Shown here in pieces: positions 10,826 to 22,529 of a stretch of 47,885 nucleotides of DNA. Positions within the stretch are counted from its first letter, which is position 1; the number at the start of each line of letters is the position of its first letter. Under the pieces are notes generated by a model. That model had not been told where the DNA came from, did not search any database, and was given only the letters and a program-made list of their open reading frames with translations. The DNA is taken from assembly GCA_024741835.1 (NCBI GenBank), contig JAENRP010000229.1:1-47885 (forward strand). Reading direction: 5' to 3'. The DNA comes from Diplocarpon mali. Its lineage: Eukaryota; Ascomycota; Leotiomycetes; Helotiales; Drepanopezizaceae. The position numbers and the translations under genes are program-made.

Positions 10826-13800
10826 ATGGCGGCCGCGGCGCTCATGGAGGAGGAGCTCCAGCATAGCATGGCTACCTTCGAGGAGGATGCCGAATTCGAG
10901 GAAGACGATGAATTTACAGCGGACGTCGTAGCAGATATGGACGCCTTTGCGGCAAACAATCAGCTGCTCAATGGGATGTTAGAGAGCAAGGAATATGTCG
11001 AGAGAGAGCAAATCGGCAACGAAAGCCTCACTGATGAAGATGCCGAGGGAGAGGTGGACGATGACATGGCCGACTTGGTTCAGGATCGCAAGGACGATAG
11101 TGAAGACGACAGTGAAGATGCGGAGGGGGTAGGCGCCGTCAAAATACAGCCGATAAGGTTTGAAGACGACGATGAAGACGCTGTATCTGGGTCGGACAAT
11201 GAAGACGGTGTGAGCGTCGCAAGTAGTGACGGCGACGACGATGACGATTCGAAAGGCTCCTCAGATGCTGAAGCTGAGGATGCTTGGGTCCCTGAGGCCG
11301 AGGGCGAAGAGGAAGACGAGCCGGTCAACCCTAATCGCTGCATGTAAGCATTCCTGGGTACTTGCTAGTGAGATTAATTTTGACGGCTCTGCTAGATTCT
11401 GCCAACTGGATGAGGAGAGCGATCCGAGCGATGAGTTCGAGCTGTATCTCTCGTGCGGCGTCTGCGGCGATAATGGTATTTTGTTCCCAAGCATTGATTG
11501 TCGACGAGGCTGACAAGGCTGCAGCACATCGGCAATGCGCCCGCGGTGCCGGAGCGCTTGGATCAGATGATGGTAAGTAAATATTGACTCTGTTCGCGTA
11601 ATACAAGTCTGACTCGCTGATTAGAAGCCGAGACTTGGTACTGTCCGGATTGCGTGACCAACAACCTTATCCCAGAAGATGAATCTGCTGCGCCAGAGGC
11701 AGACGAATGCCTAGACCCAGCTGCAAGGAGGATATCACGAGACAGAATTGCAGGGGATCTTCTTCCACCTCAGCGCGCCGTCAAGCCCGACTCGCATTCT
11801 GTTTTCAATCAGTTGATCGCGCCCGATGACCCTATGGACGGATCGCGTCTTTTGCGGAAGAGGAAAGCTTCCTCAACCGATACCGAGCACGTTGAAGAGC
11901 CGAGAAGACGAACAAGGGAAAATGCAGGCTCAAGCAATTCCAAAGCCGTTATGGCGGATGCCCAACCCTCAGAAGTCAGTGGTAGCGTGGGCATCGAAGC
12001 AGTCGCCCAAAAGACGGTCCTGCCGCTGACAAACGGCAAAAAGAAAAGTGAGGTCTTGATTGCCCCGCGCGTCTCGAGATCTCTACGACCCAAGTCCTTG
12101 CCTTCTCATGGTGCTAGTATTGTCGAGAAGGCACCACATAGTATTAAGATACGTTTCCGTGTCGATCCCGTAGAGCTTCAACATATTCTCTCTCTACTAC
12201 CCAAGCCAAAGAAAAAGAGGAGTGGGGGCGCAGCAGCTCGAGCCGCAACTGCTGTCTCACCAATTGCTCCTGCGAGCTACTCCCAACCGTTTTATTCCCT
12301 TCATGACCGAGAAGTAGACGAGCTGAAGTCAAAACCATATGGTGGGATACTTGAGGAGAAAGATGCAGATACCTCGATGACTCTCCCCAAACCTGAGCAT
12401 CGTCGACAATTCGATGAAGCACGTCAGAAGGCTGAAGATGAGTGGAAAGCAAGGGTTGCTGCTGCCGCGGAAGCTGCTGCTGCGTCTGGTGTCAAGAAAT
12501 CACGCAAGGTCTCTGGACCAGCAAGTCAAATCGAGTACATCGAGTTTGGGGAATACCAGATAGACATCTGGTACGCCGCGCCATATCCGGAAGAATACAG
12601 TCGCAACAAGGCATTATTCATCTGTGAATTCTGTCTGAAGTACATGGAGTCGGATATAGTTGCGTGGCGGCACAAGACAAAGTGCCCTTGGAAGCATCCA
12701 CCTGGGGATGAGATCTATCGCGATGGCAAGGTCATGATCTTCGAGGTCGATGGGCGAAAGAACCCCCTCTACTGCCAGAACCTCTGTCTCCTCGCCAAGC
12801 TATTCCTCGGCTCGAAAACGCTTTACTACGATGTAGAGCCGTTCTTGTTCTACGTCATGACAGAATACGACGAGCTTGGCTGTCACTTTGTGGGGTATTT
12901 CTCCAAGGAGAAGCGACCGAGCAGTTTCAATAACGTCTCCTGTATCCTGGTTCTCCCGATCCATCAACGGAAAGGCTACGGCCATCTGCTCATGGACTTC
13001 TCCTACCTCCTGACCCGGGTCGAGAAGAAGACCGGGTCGCCTGAGAAGCCTCTGTCGGACATGGGTCTCGTATCCTATCGAAATTATTGGCGACTGGTGC
13101 TATGCTACTACTTTAGAGACTTCAAATCTCGGGACAAGATACCCAGCATCAGGCAGATATCTGATAACACGGGGCTGACGCCAGATGACGTGGTATCGGC
13201 ACTTGATGCTATGGGAGCCTTGATCCGAGACCCCATCACCGGCACGTACGCCTTGAAGCTCAAGACGGATTATTATCTCAGCGTGATTCGGCAGCACGAG
13301 GCCAAGGACTACGCAAGACTCAATCCAAAGGGATTAGTATGGACACCCTACATAATGGGCCGAGGGAACGCTTCTGTCTTCGATCACGGCCCGCCTCTGA
13401 ATACAGTAGCTCCCCGTGACGACGATGACGACGCCGACGACGATTCCATCCTCGAGACGAAGTCCTCGAGCACAAGCAAGCGAGAAATTCAACCTTACAC
13501 CAACGGCGATGCCGAGGCAGTTTCGCAATCACCGGAGAAATTGTCCACTGAGTCTGGCGAGGTCATCAAAGTTGGCAAACCTGATATGAACGGCGTGGCG
13601 TCGCCGTCAAAATCCAAACTTAACGGTGTCTCAAAGAAGTTCTCCTACTACGAAGCTGCCGCCAACATTCCTCCGACGCGGTTCGAGGTTTTTCCTCCGG
13701 TGCCTGGGACGAGAAATCGTAGTACTCCTCGGCCATCTGGCTCTCGACCTACCCCGGTTAGAAACAGATCAGGACTCTCAACGTCCTCGCGACCAACACC

Positions 13801-14371
13801 AAAGCGAGCATCGAGTGGATCTACGCCACGCCCCCCTTCTTCTCGGTCGCGCAGCAGCACATCGCGGAGGGCAAGTGGTGGGACCGGTAGAGGCCCAGGG
13901 AGGTGGCCCAAGGGAACCAGCAAAGCTGATTTCGACGGTGCCGACAGCGGACCGGGCCTGCCTCCAAGATTCGCAAATCAAAGAAGCAGATTAGGGAATG
14001 AGGTCCTTCTTGGGGAAGAAGTAGAGGACGAAGAAGATGAAGAGGGCACCGAGAGTAGAGACGAGGATTTGGATATGGAAGAAGCCGACGCTCTCGCCCC
14101 TGAAACGCCCGCGATGAAGAAGAGACGAGATGCTTCTCGGGGAGAAGGATTGGGGAAGTCAGGTCTAGGCAAGTCAGGGCTTGGAAAACCAGGCTCGGGA
14201 AAGCCTCAGCCGGAGCTCAGGGGAGAGGCGATGGGACTGGGAAAGCCTAATTTGGAAGGGGAAGGGACGGGGGAAGGAAACTTGCTTGATGACAACGAAG
14301 ATCAAGTCATGGTAGATGCACCGCCCATATTAGCAGAGATGGACATGGACGCCGAAGGCGAGGACGAGTGA
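10826..14371 (+). CDS. sas3: MYST histone acetyltransferase Sas3 with PHD-like finger
   Basis: Exons 10826-11343, 11396-11475, 11525-11572 and 11625-14371 give 1130 residues. The N-terminus is very acidic (Asp/Glu/Ser-rich to about residue 170). A PHD-like finger follows, spread over four exons: CIFCQLDEE, CGVCGDNAHRQC, WYCPDC. The MYST domain starts near residue 518. It carries the C2HC finger (C549, C552, H565, C569) and the acetyl-CoA region SCILVLPIHQRKGYGHLLM, with the expected catalytic Cys655 and Glu689 (SPEKPLSD), 34 residues apart as in Esa1. The C-terminal 300 residues are Ser/Arg/Pro-rich with a GLGKSG/GLGKPG repeat and an acidic tail. Sas3 is the catalytic subunit of NuA3 and acetylates histone H3 (Lys14/Lys23). 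The PHD plus MYST order recalls animal MOZ/MORF. Introns are 49-52 nt, and frames join exactly at each. Confidence 0.95.
14151..14250 (+). repeat. GLGK(S/P)G coding repeat in sas3
   Basis: Within the last exon of sas3, short units encoding GLGKSG, GLGKSG, GLGKPG, GSGKPQ and later GLGKPN follow one another. It is an in-frame low-complexity segment, probably disordered and variable in length. Confidence 0.8.
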
Positions 14372-15661
14372 TGGTTTCCGCTTGCGTGTACGGTTGAGAG
14401 GTCTTCGGGCTCAAGGCGATCAAGGCGTTATGGCTACCGATTGACAGGGTGGGAAAAGATCTTTGGCATTGGCGCGATTGAAATAACTGAAGGGGTGGCC
14501 CAAGATTTCGCCTGGGGATAAATGTCTGGAGTAGCGGGTATGTTTAGCTGGTTGATACCTGGCCAATGCATGTTTTCCGTCTTCTCTTTTTGGATGTCAG
14601 CCCATTTCGCGAGAGTGGCTCCCAAGATGTGTCGCAAACTGTCAATACCTCCGGTGGAGGTTGGGGATGCGACACCGCGCAATCTGCAGGAAAGATGCTC
14701 TACATCCCCAAACTTGCCAGGCTGCAAGATAGCCCGACCTCGTGCACCGCTTCTCGATCTCCCCTCTCCAGAACGCGTGACTCGAGACGAGGCAACTAAG
14801 TAGCAGCCCTGCCGCGCCGGCCATGTCACAGCTTCCCTCACAGAGGCGCCCGTATGCCCACGTCTCCGTGGCGCCAGTGGCAACAGCGTCCAAATACTGT
14901 CCGTCACGTCTCGCCTCTCGCGTCGAGAGTTTTCGAAGCGAATGCTCGAGCGGCCTTGGAGTCCGGCGCGCTGCGACGACGTCTTCTCGGCACTGGGGGC
15001 TGGGGGCTGGGGGCATCTCTGCCATCCCAGTCCCAGGGGCTTCTCGGAGCCCACACGGACGTCTCGGCCTGGGGAGGTGGGTATGATGGAGCTGTGGCGG
15101 CCGGCGTGCTTGCGAATCGAGGGGGTTCCGAGGCGAGTCCTCAATCTGCCGCCGTGGGTCTCTCGTGAGCTGTTCGAAGATATGTCACGCAGTCGATCGG
15201 AGTTTACAGCCTGCACCGCGAGAAGGGGAGAGAACGGCTTGGCAGGCCTGCCCGCGAGAGGAGAGGCAGCCCGACCTCGAGCTGATCAGCAACACCCACT
15301 TTTACCGGGTTACGCGATCATCAAGCAGTATATTCCTGTTTTCTTCCCGCAGCACTTTAGGCGGCGAGTCAACATCATAAATGGTCTCTGACAAAGCCGA
15401 GTACGTCTTATCGCCTGTTGAAGTCACTTTCAGAACAGCTTGAGGTGAGTCCTGCCGCCAGCCAGTCGTGCTCTGTCACAGTACAATGGATGGATAAGAT
15501 TTCTACATTGCTGCCTCGTGGTATATCCTTACAATCGTACAGGTTGATGGAACGCCCTTAGCCAATCCAGAAAGGAGCCAGGTCCCTGCGGAAATACAAC
15601 TGCGAATATGAAGACAACCCAGTTCACCTACCAAATCCACAATATCTTCATCTCACCATAT
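14372..15661. other. Convergent spacer between sas3 and sec3
   Basis: About 1.3 kb between the stop codons of two converging genes. It is GC-rich at about 14.75-15.25 kb, where long open frames appear on both strands, but none has a recognisable product. It should hold both 3' ends; no clear terminator signal or repeat is seen. Confidence 0.5.
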
Positions 15662-18600
15662 TTACTTCCTGAAGGCGGCAGAAACATCCGCACGAGTCCA
15701 CTCGGCTATGACTTCACCGTCATATACATCTCGGCTCACAGTCAAGATTCTATCCTCGACTTTCTGATAAAACCTTTCGCAATTCTGAATGACCTTGATA
15801 ACAAGTCCACGACTGAGGCCAGGTTCGTCGGCATCTCCAAAATGCTTTTCGACTCGCTTCTTGAGCGCATCGATTCCTTTCCTAATCTCCTTGGAATCGT
15901 AGCCGGCGAGCACCTTTTTGAACGTCGATTTCGAATGACTAGGCATGCTGGAGATCCTTGAAGCCGGCTCTCCTGGTTGCCTGGAGAGCATCAAGCTTTC
16001 AATACTTTCCAAGAAGTCGAGCAGCTTTCCTAGAGGCCTCCTAATCACGGCACCAAGGTAGAGTCCCATGTGCTCGTTCAATTCCCGAACAGCATTCTGC
16101 TTCCAGTCTTCGAGCACAGGGTTAGCTCGAGCATCTACCTCCTCCAGGTAGTGATTCATATTCTCGATGAGCAGAACTTGATAATTCAAGGCTTCCTTAT
16201 CTTCCGGATCGGCACCAGCAACTTGGGCACCTGGGTTCTCCCTGGCGATGACCTTGAGTGATTCAAACATAGTCTTGTTGATCCGTGAATAGGCATTGTT
16301 GACAGTTTGTCGTACATCAAGATCGTGCGATGTGGAGAGCATCGTCTCCAAAGTCAAAGAGAATGACGGGAAAATGCGGATGAAGGCAATCACGCCCTTA
16401 CGTTTCTTGATCTTGACTTTAGTATCTTCTATCGCACGGATTTGCTCATCCAGTAACTTGGTGAAGTGGCCCATAAGCTTCACATGTAACTTATGAAGAG
16501 TTCGGGCAAGATATTCCTGGTTGGATTCCTCGAAGCTGACAAGTTTGCGCTCTATAGCAGCGATGACGCCAACACCTTGTCTGTGAAGATGTTAGAACAG
16601 AAAACCCAAGAAATAACCAGGTGGACATACAATGGATCTGACTGCAGAGTCCAGTCAACGAGCACCTGCATGTCATGACCGTAAGATGCAAAAACTTCAT
16701 CCATCGATTGAACGACAAGCCTCGCGAGATTCCTATCCGGATCCATCACTCTTGGGCGTCGCAGATCTCCACCGCGTCGGTTATCTGGCGGCGCTACAGC
16801 AACGGCATCGGGGAAGTCAGATTGCTCAAGAGAGGTGACGTGGAAGAATTCAACAATAAAATTCTGTTCCATGCTCATGATTGGTATGGTTTCATCGAGA
16901 ACACCGGCAAATACTTCGTATGGCTGAAGCCGGCCATCAGCTTTGTCGAGAATTGATTTGCTAGTATGGTCGCCGGCGGGTGACCGCAAACTCTTTGCTA
17001 AAGTTTGGCTTCTCTTAACGGTCAGTTTCCGTGCCGTAGTAGCAATTCCTTCCGTCTGCTTTTCAACTTGAGAGGTGAAAAGTATGTCGCCTTCGTCTCC
17101 AATAGGCTTTCGGGCAATACGTTTCCAAGCAAAGGTAGCATCTCTGAACTCGTCTTGATAGAGTGGCCGGCAAGCCATCTCGTACATTTTCATTAGTTCT
17201 TCCCATTCCATGCGGTCCACCTCCCTCAGGAAAAGCATCAGTGGGCTGTATCTCCAAAGCATGTCTCGAGCGAGGTCATGTTTTTGGGGATCAAGTTTAG
17301 CTTTTCCTGCAGCCCTTGTGAGATTACTCCCTCTCTCATGCTCTAGGGCCTTCCTCGTCTCATCAATCGCTGCCCCGAACTTGACTTGTAAGAAAGGCTT
17401 CAAGCGACGTAGGAACATCGCAATCTCGCCTTTGTAAACGTCTTTCTTTTCCTGTAGAACCCTCATACTGCCGATTTCACTGTTCCCATAGCCACCAGGC
17501 TTCCCTGGACTTAGACTACCATCCTCACTGGTTCTGGAGACAGCAGTGTTGATTGAGGGATCAATAGTCAGCATAGCCTTGAAGAGCATGACCAGAGACG
17601 TTTCAATTTGCTCTAATCCCCGGGAAGATTCCAGTGACGCTTCTCGAAGACCTGCAAGTTCATCGTTTGAGATAGATATTGTGTCAAGAAGTGATTTGAG
17701 TTCCGTCTGGAGAAGTCTTTGATTAGCCGTCTGTACCTGCAATCCCTGTGATTGAGCCTCGATATAAGCGACATCCTCATTGAGAGTCTGCATTGTTAGT
17801 TAGCAGAGATTGTCAAGAGAGTGGCATAAAAACCCACGCCAAGTTCCACAAGATACAAAGTGAACAAGCCATCAAGCTCCTCACACTCCTCTATGCACTT
17901 ATCTAGCCCAGTCTTAATCGCCTCGATCCTACCGTCTTCTTCCTCTAATCTGTTCAGCCATCCACCTGCTTGGATCTTGTTCAGCTCACGCTCAACCTCA
18001 TCCTTCATGTGGTCGATGTTCTTAGTTCTAATCCCTTCCCCGACCCATCCAAACTCCTCCCATGCGGAGACTAGCTCTCCACCCCGATCACCAATGACAC
18101 TCGGATCGATGCCAATGGCAATAAGTTCTTCTGACATGGTCTCTGCTGGTGGTTTAGCTCTTTTAGGTTCGTGAGCTTTAGGCTTCTCAGGTAAGTTGGT
18201 CTCTTGAGGTAATGGTATCGGTCCCTGAAAACTGCTGGACCTTGATGATCCTGGAATTGTAATTTTGACATCTGGCCCACTTTCCATCGTTTTACTGGAC
18301 GAAGGCTGTTCTAGGGGTGTTATTGCTGGTGTAGGGACTACACTAGTACTGTCGCTGCTCGTTGCACGAAGTAGTGAGGGAGCAGGCACGACGCCCGTAA
18401 CGCCGTCCGGGCCTTCTGTTGATTTCGCTTGAGCCTCTCTAAGCCTCTCAGCAGCACCTCCTGCCCGCGGTTTGAAGGAGCTGAAAGCATTAGCAGCCTG
18501 GGCGGCTTTGAAAAATTGGCCAGCGACTTCATTCTTAGACTTCTTTTTAATCATTGGCCCAAGTCCTGGCCGAAGATCGTCTTCAGGCTCATCTGGCATC

Positions 18601-20076
18601 GAGACAATTGGTGACTCGACACTGGCGGTAGGCGATGGCAACACCGCGGAAACTGGCATTGGACTTACTTCCAGATTATCCCTGCGATATTCACTTTCAG
18701 CCGGATTCCTAGACGCGAGAGGGTTGGAGAAGCTGTTTAAGTTAGGCTTGGCGTCGCTGTTATCGATCTCTTTCTCCCTTGCTCGTGAAACACTTCTTTC
18801 GTTGGTGCGTGTTGGTTGCCGCAAATCTTCCCTGCGCATCCCAGGACTAGAAAGGGGCGCAGGAACAATATTGTCATTTCGTTGGCGAGAGTCGCCAATG
18901 TTTGGCATTGGAGGTCTACGTCGTTCTGGAGGCATAGCTACAGGTAAAGATGCCGGGACATGAGGACCTTCGTCTAATAATTCCTTACCAACTTGAAAGC
19001 TGGCATCTGGAGTGACCGCCCGCTGCGAGGTCGGAGTCACACTGCGATCGGGAAATCTCCCTAGTGCACCAGGAAGACCATTCGTTCCGCCTCGTGATCG
19101 TGGAGGTAGATTCGCCCCATCTTCACCTCTTCCAAATGATTCCTGGCTCTGGTTGTTGCCCGCCAGCCTCCGGAGGCTGGATGGAGTCTGCTGAGAGATG
19201 TTACCATTGGACTCAATACTACCATTAGATGAGTCTCCACGCTGAGATCGCATTTGAGTCCTGGGCGTCTGAGCATATGGGCTTCCAGCAGGTGGCATCT
19301 GGGGAGGAGGACGTTGCATGGCATCTCCGCTGGGCCGCGTTCTGAGCGTAGGAAGCTCCCTCGACGGATCAGGCCTCCTCTCCCTTCCGTATCCCGGTGG
19401 TTGTTGCTGGGGAGCTGTTTGAGCAAGCGGTGGAAGACGTGGAGCAGAAACGCCAAGTAATTGATCTCTTTCCCTCGGGTCAAAACCAAGAAGCTCAGGC
19501 GCCTTCCCTCCTGTGTATTTCGTGTAAATTTTAACCAAGCTTGCAATGAAGAACTGCTTCTCCTTGTGGGTGTTTGCTTGCCAATAATATGGTTTACCAA
19601 TAGTGACTGTGAATCCAATGCCTCCTGCCCATTGTTTCTGCTGTTCCTCTTCGGCGCTGGCTGGATTGGCAACACTATAAGATTGAACCGACGATAGGTC
19701 ATCCAGCATCCAGGTCTTTCCAATTGAAAATGTTCCGTTAGAATTTTCCCTTGCTTTATGCATTCTTACCCTTCCTGACTTCCTCACCGCGACAATTATG
19801 ACGCGCTGTTTCTTCGCAGCTGGATTTGCATTCGGTGGAGGTGGAGAGGATGGATACGCAGCGTCTTCAATAATTCTTATATGGGTGATGTATGAATCAA
19901 GCACTGTAGCTTCATGGTCAGTTCCGCTTCTGCCACATGATCAGTTGAATCTTACTGGATCCATCATCGGCTCTCTTCCCAAAGCAACTATCCACGATCC
20001 TGCGTTTCTCATCTTCAAATCTTTCCGCCCTGGACAACCCTCCACTGCTGGTGCTGTCGTGTACGGAACCCTCCAT
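15662..20076 (-). CDS. sec3: Exocyst complex component Sec3
   Basis: Exons on the minus strand, 20076-19956, 19903-17838, 17787-16631 and 16580-15662, give 1420 residues, normal for filamentous fungi. Exon 1 supplies the typical start LSRAERFEDEKRRIVDSCFG, followed by SYITHIRIIEDAAYPSSPPP. Residues of about 70-187 form the PH-like phosphoinositide and Rho-GTPase binding domain (VRMHKAREN, IGKPYYWQANTHKEKQFFI, LVKIYTKYTGG). A disordered Ser/Pro/Arg-rich linker occupies about 190-640. From about 670 a coiled coil (WLNRLEEEDGRIEAIKTGL, VELGTLNEDVAYIEAQSQG) leads into the helical CorEx/Sec3_C region to the end. Sec3 marks sites of vesicle tethering at the plasma membrane and hyphal tip. Introns are 50, 50 and 47 nt; the split codon at 19956/19903 rebuilds Met41. 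The gene diverges from the SRP40-like gene and converges on sas3. Confidence 0.95.
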
Positions 20077-20930
20077 TGGGCAGGGCCACGTCTTTCAGGC
20101 GGTTCCGCGGTAGGCGTTCAATCATCTATGAATTGATATGGCTCTGTTTACTTTCATTGCTCTCTTCCTTGTTGATAGATTTGCGTACCTGGCGGGTTGC
20201 CGATGAGGGTCGAAGTATTTGTTAGACAAGCATCAACTCACGGTCCAAGGTTATCGCGACCTTGACTGACATCAAGTGTGGCTGAGTTCTGGCGGGTTAT
20301 GAAGACCCACAACGCAGCTTACTTTGTAAAATGCGGTACCTAAACTGGCCACTGCTAAGACTTCTTTACTTTATAATAGAACTATTGTTATTTAATCACT
20401 ATTAAGCATAATAATTAATGCTTTGTTTTGTCGGCATCAGCATTCTGGGATCTTTTGAAATTATTTAGGGAAAAAGAGAAAATATAATGTATTAGAGGAA
20501 CGAATGATCTTTGTAAAAATGGAGTCTCGAAAGATCTGATATCGCTTGGCATTATAGTACAGTATTCCGGTTTTAGCAATAAATTGCTATATTCTAGTAT
20601 TGTCTTCGTGAAATGATTTCAAATATTCAGGCAGTCGTTGTTATACGAACAGCTTAATATATCAGAGTCAAAATGTATAATGAAATCTCTGTAGATCTAA
20701 CTTAATGACTTTGGTCAAGAAACAGGGGAGGGTACAGATCAGCTTATTTAAGTAATATAAGACGAGAACACTGTTTGCATCAAAAAAGAATCTTTCCAAA
20801 GTACATCCTGAAGGATATTACTGGCTGCCTCTGTGAGGGGTCTAATTAGTAGTTTGGTGTTAGCGTATCCGCTAGCGCCCGATCTTGGCGCGTCAAACAT
20901 TTTTTGGAAGAAGCTTTGAAGCGTCAGCAT
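20077..20930. promoter_or_regulatory. Divergent AT-rich intergenic region, sec3 / SRP40-like
   Basis: An 854 bp spacer between two outward-facing starts must carry both promoters. Its centre (about 20340-20760) is markedly AT-rich compared with the rest of the window, with tracts such as TTATTTAATCACTATTAAG. No gene is seen in it. That the promoters are shared or coordinated is inference from the geometry. Confidence 0.6.
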
Positions 20931-22529
20931 ATGTCTTGCTACACCAGCGACTTTTCGAATTACCAGAAACTTAACATGTCGAACCCCAATATGACGAAGA
21001 TTGGAAAGCGCAAAAATGTGGAGAAACAACCAGATTGGCTCTTCCCAACTAGGGCTGGAAATCCTGGATCAACGGCCACAAAGCCATCAAAACCTCATGG
21101 CAAATCTATGAAGAATGACAAACAGCTTGCCAGAGATCTCCTCAAGCGCCGCGCTGACGGGGAGCCGCCAAAACCATTATCTCCACCCTCTCCTCCACCC
21201 CAACTGCTCGAACTAGTCGGCGCATTCCTAACAGAGTATGAGTTCACCAATGCCAGTCAGGCTCTCAATGACGAGCGCAAAAGCAGAGGTGACAAAGCGA
21301 GCAAGGTCGAAGGCATACCATCACTCAGCACGGTATTTAGCGAATGGTCCGGGTTGAAGGGAGATAGCGATGCTACACGCACTGGGGAGGTGAAGATGGG
21401 CGCAAAGACGCAGAAGGCTAAGAAGGGAAATGCAAAGAAACAAGAGTCAAGCACCAGTAGTGTCGAGGACAGTGACGTCGAAATGGCAGATGCGCCCCCC
21501 GCGAAGAAGATATCCGCTACACGGACGAGCTCTTCCTCTTCATCTTCATCTTCATCTTCGTATTCATCGTCATCGAGCAGTTCCGACAGCGACGCCGATG
21601 ACGAGAAAGAAGTCCCTGTTGCGAAGAGAGCATCGTCGAAGCCTAAAATCAACAACTTGAAGCGCAAGGTTGAGTCTAGTAGCGTGTCAACATCATCATC
21701 TGGATCGGATTCTAGCTTCGAACACAAAGTGCCGAAGACGAAAAGGGCCAAGACAGCTGCCGGCTCGTCAGACGAATCTTCCTCTTCAGATTCCTCCGAT
21801 TCTTCTTCCGATTCTTCTTCCGATTCTAGCTCAGAAGACGAGACCAAGAAGGCAAAGGGGGACGACAAGGAACCCCTCAAGAAAACAGAGACGGCCAAGC
21901 AGACTTCAGACAGCGATCCATCTTCTTCTTCCTCTTTTGAATCAGACTCGAGCAGCTCCTCTAATTCCGACAGCGATTCCGCCTCATCCAGTAATTCTCT
22001 CGCTCAAAAGATACCTCTTCCAGAATCCGATGCCGAGTCCACTGAATCCAATAGCAGCTCGGACAGCGACTCACCTGCCCAGGGCAGCAAGAAGAAGCTA
22101 ACCTCAATTTCAGACACAAGTGCTACACTATCAGATGGACCCAAGAAGACGTCATCCTCATCTGACTCATCCTCGGACTCGGGCTCCTCATCAAGCAACT
22201 CGGGTGCAGAATCAAAAGTCGTCAAGATTACCAAAAATGTCACTACACCTACTATGGACAAACTGGACCCTCCTTTGCCTCCGGATCCAGTCTTGAAAAA
22301 GAGGAAGACTAATGAGCCATTCTCGAGAATCCCGAAGGATACCAAGGTGGACGAACGATTGGCCAGTAACGCATATGTTCCTTACGATTATGCTCAGAAG
22401 GCTCATGAAGACCTAATTGTCACTCGGGGAAAAGGCTTCACCAAGGAAAAGAATAAGAAGAAGCGCGGCAGCTACAAGGGAGGATACATTGATGTGGAGG
22501 GAAAGAAGGGTATCAAGTTTACGGATTAG
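20931..22529 (+). CDS. srp40: Nucleolar phosphoprotein, SRP40/Nopp140 family, with LisH motif
   Basis: A single-exon model of 532 residues from the first in-frame ATG (Met16 at 20976 is an alternative). The N-terminal part is basic. A LisH-like segment follows at about 92-124 (LLELVGAFLTEYEFTNASQA), as in Nopp140. The centre is a long series of serine blocks alternating with acidic residues and Lys/Pro patches, typical casein kinase 2 substrates. The C-terminus from about residue 463 is the conserved SRP40_C domain: PFSRIPKDTKVDERLASNAY, YDYAQKAHEDLIVTRGKGF, and a final GSYKGGYIDVEG...IKFTD. Family members shuttle between nucleolus and cytoplasm and bind box C/D and H/ACA snoRNPs in ribosome biogenesis. 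Serine codons vary (TCT, TCC, TCA, AGC), so the tract is not a simple expansion. Confidence 0.9.
   Translation: MSCYTSDFSNYQKLNMSNPNMTKIGKRKNVEKQPDWLFPTRAGNPGSTATKPSKPHGKSMKNDKQLARDLLKRRADGEPPKPLSPPSPPPQLLELVGAFLTEYEFTNASQALNDERKSRGDKASKVEGIPSLSTVFSEWSGLKGDSDATRTGEVKMGAKTQKAKKGNAKKQESSTSSVEDSDVEMADAPPAKKISATRTSSSSSSSSSSSYSSSSSSSDSDADDEKEVPVAKRASSKPKINNLKRKVESSSVSTSSSGSDSSFEHKVPKTKRAKTAAGSSDESSSSDSSDSSSDSSSDSSSEDETKKAKGDDKEPLKKTETAKQTSDSDPSSSSSFESDSSSSSNSDSDSASSSNSLAQKIPLPESDAESTESNSSSDSDSPAQGSKKKLTSISDTSATLSDGPKKTSSSSDSSSDSGSSSSNSGAESKVVKITKNVTTPTMDKLDPPLPPDPVLKKRKTNEPFSRIPKDTKVDERLASNAYVPYDYAQKAHEDLIVTRGKGFTKEKNKKKRGSYKGGYIDVEGKKGIKFTD

Noticed and set aside
20904..20930. Earlier start (TTG) for the SRP40-like protein
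   Set aside because: There is no ATG before 20931 in this frame, and non-ATG starts are rare in fungi.
21257..21898. Minus-strand frame rich in Glu/Ser/Asp inside the SRP40-like gene
   Set aside because: It is the antisense shadow of serine codons in the real gene.
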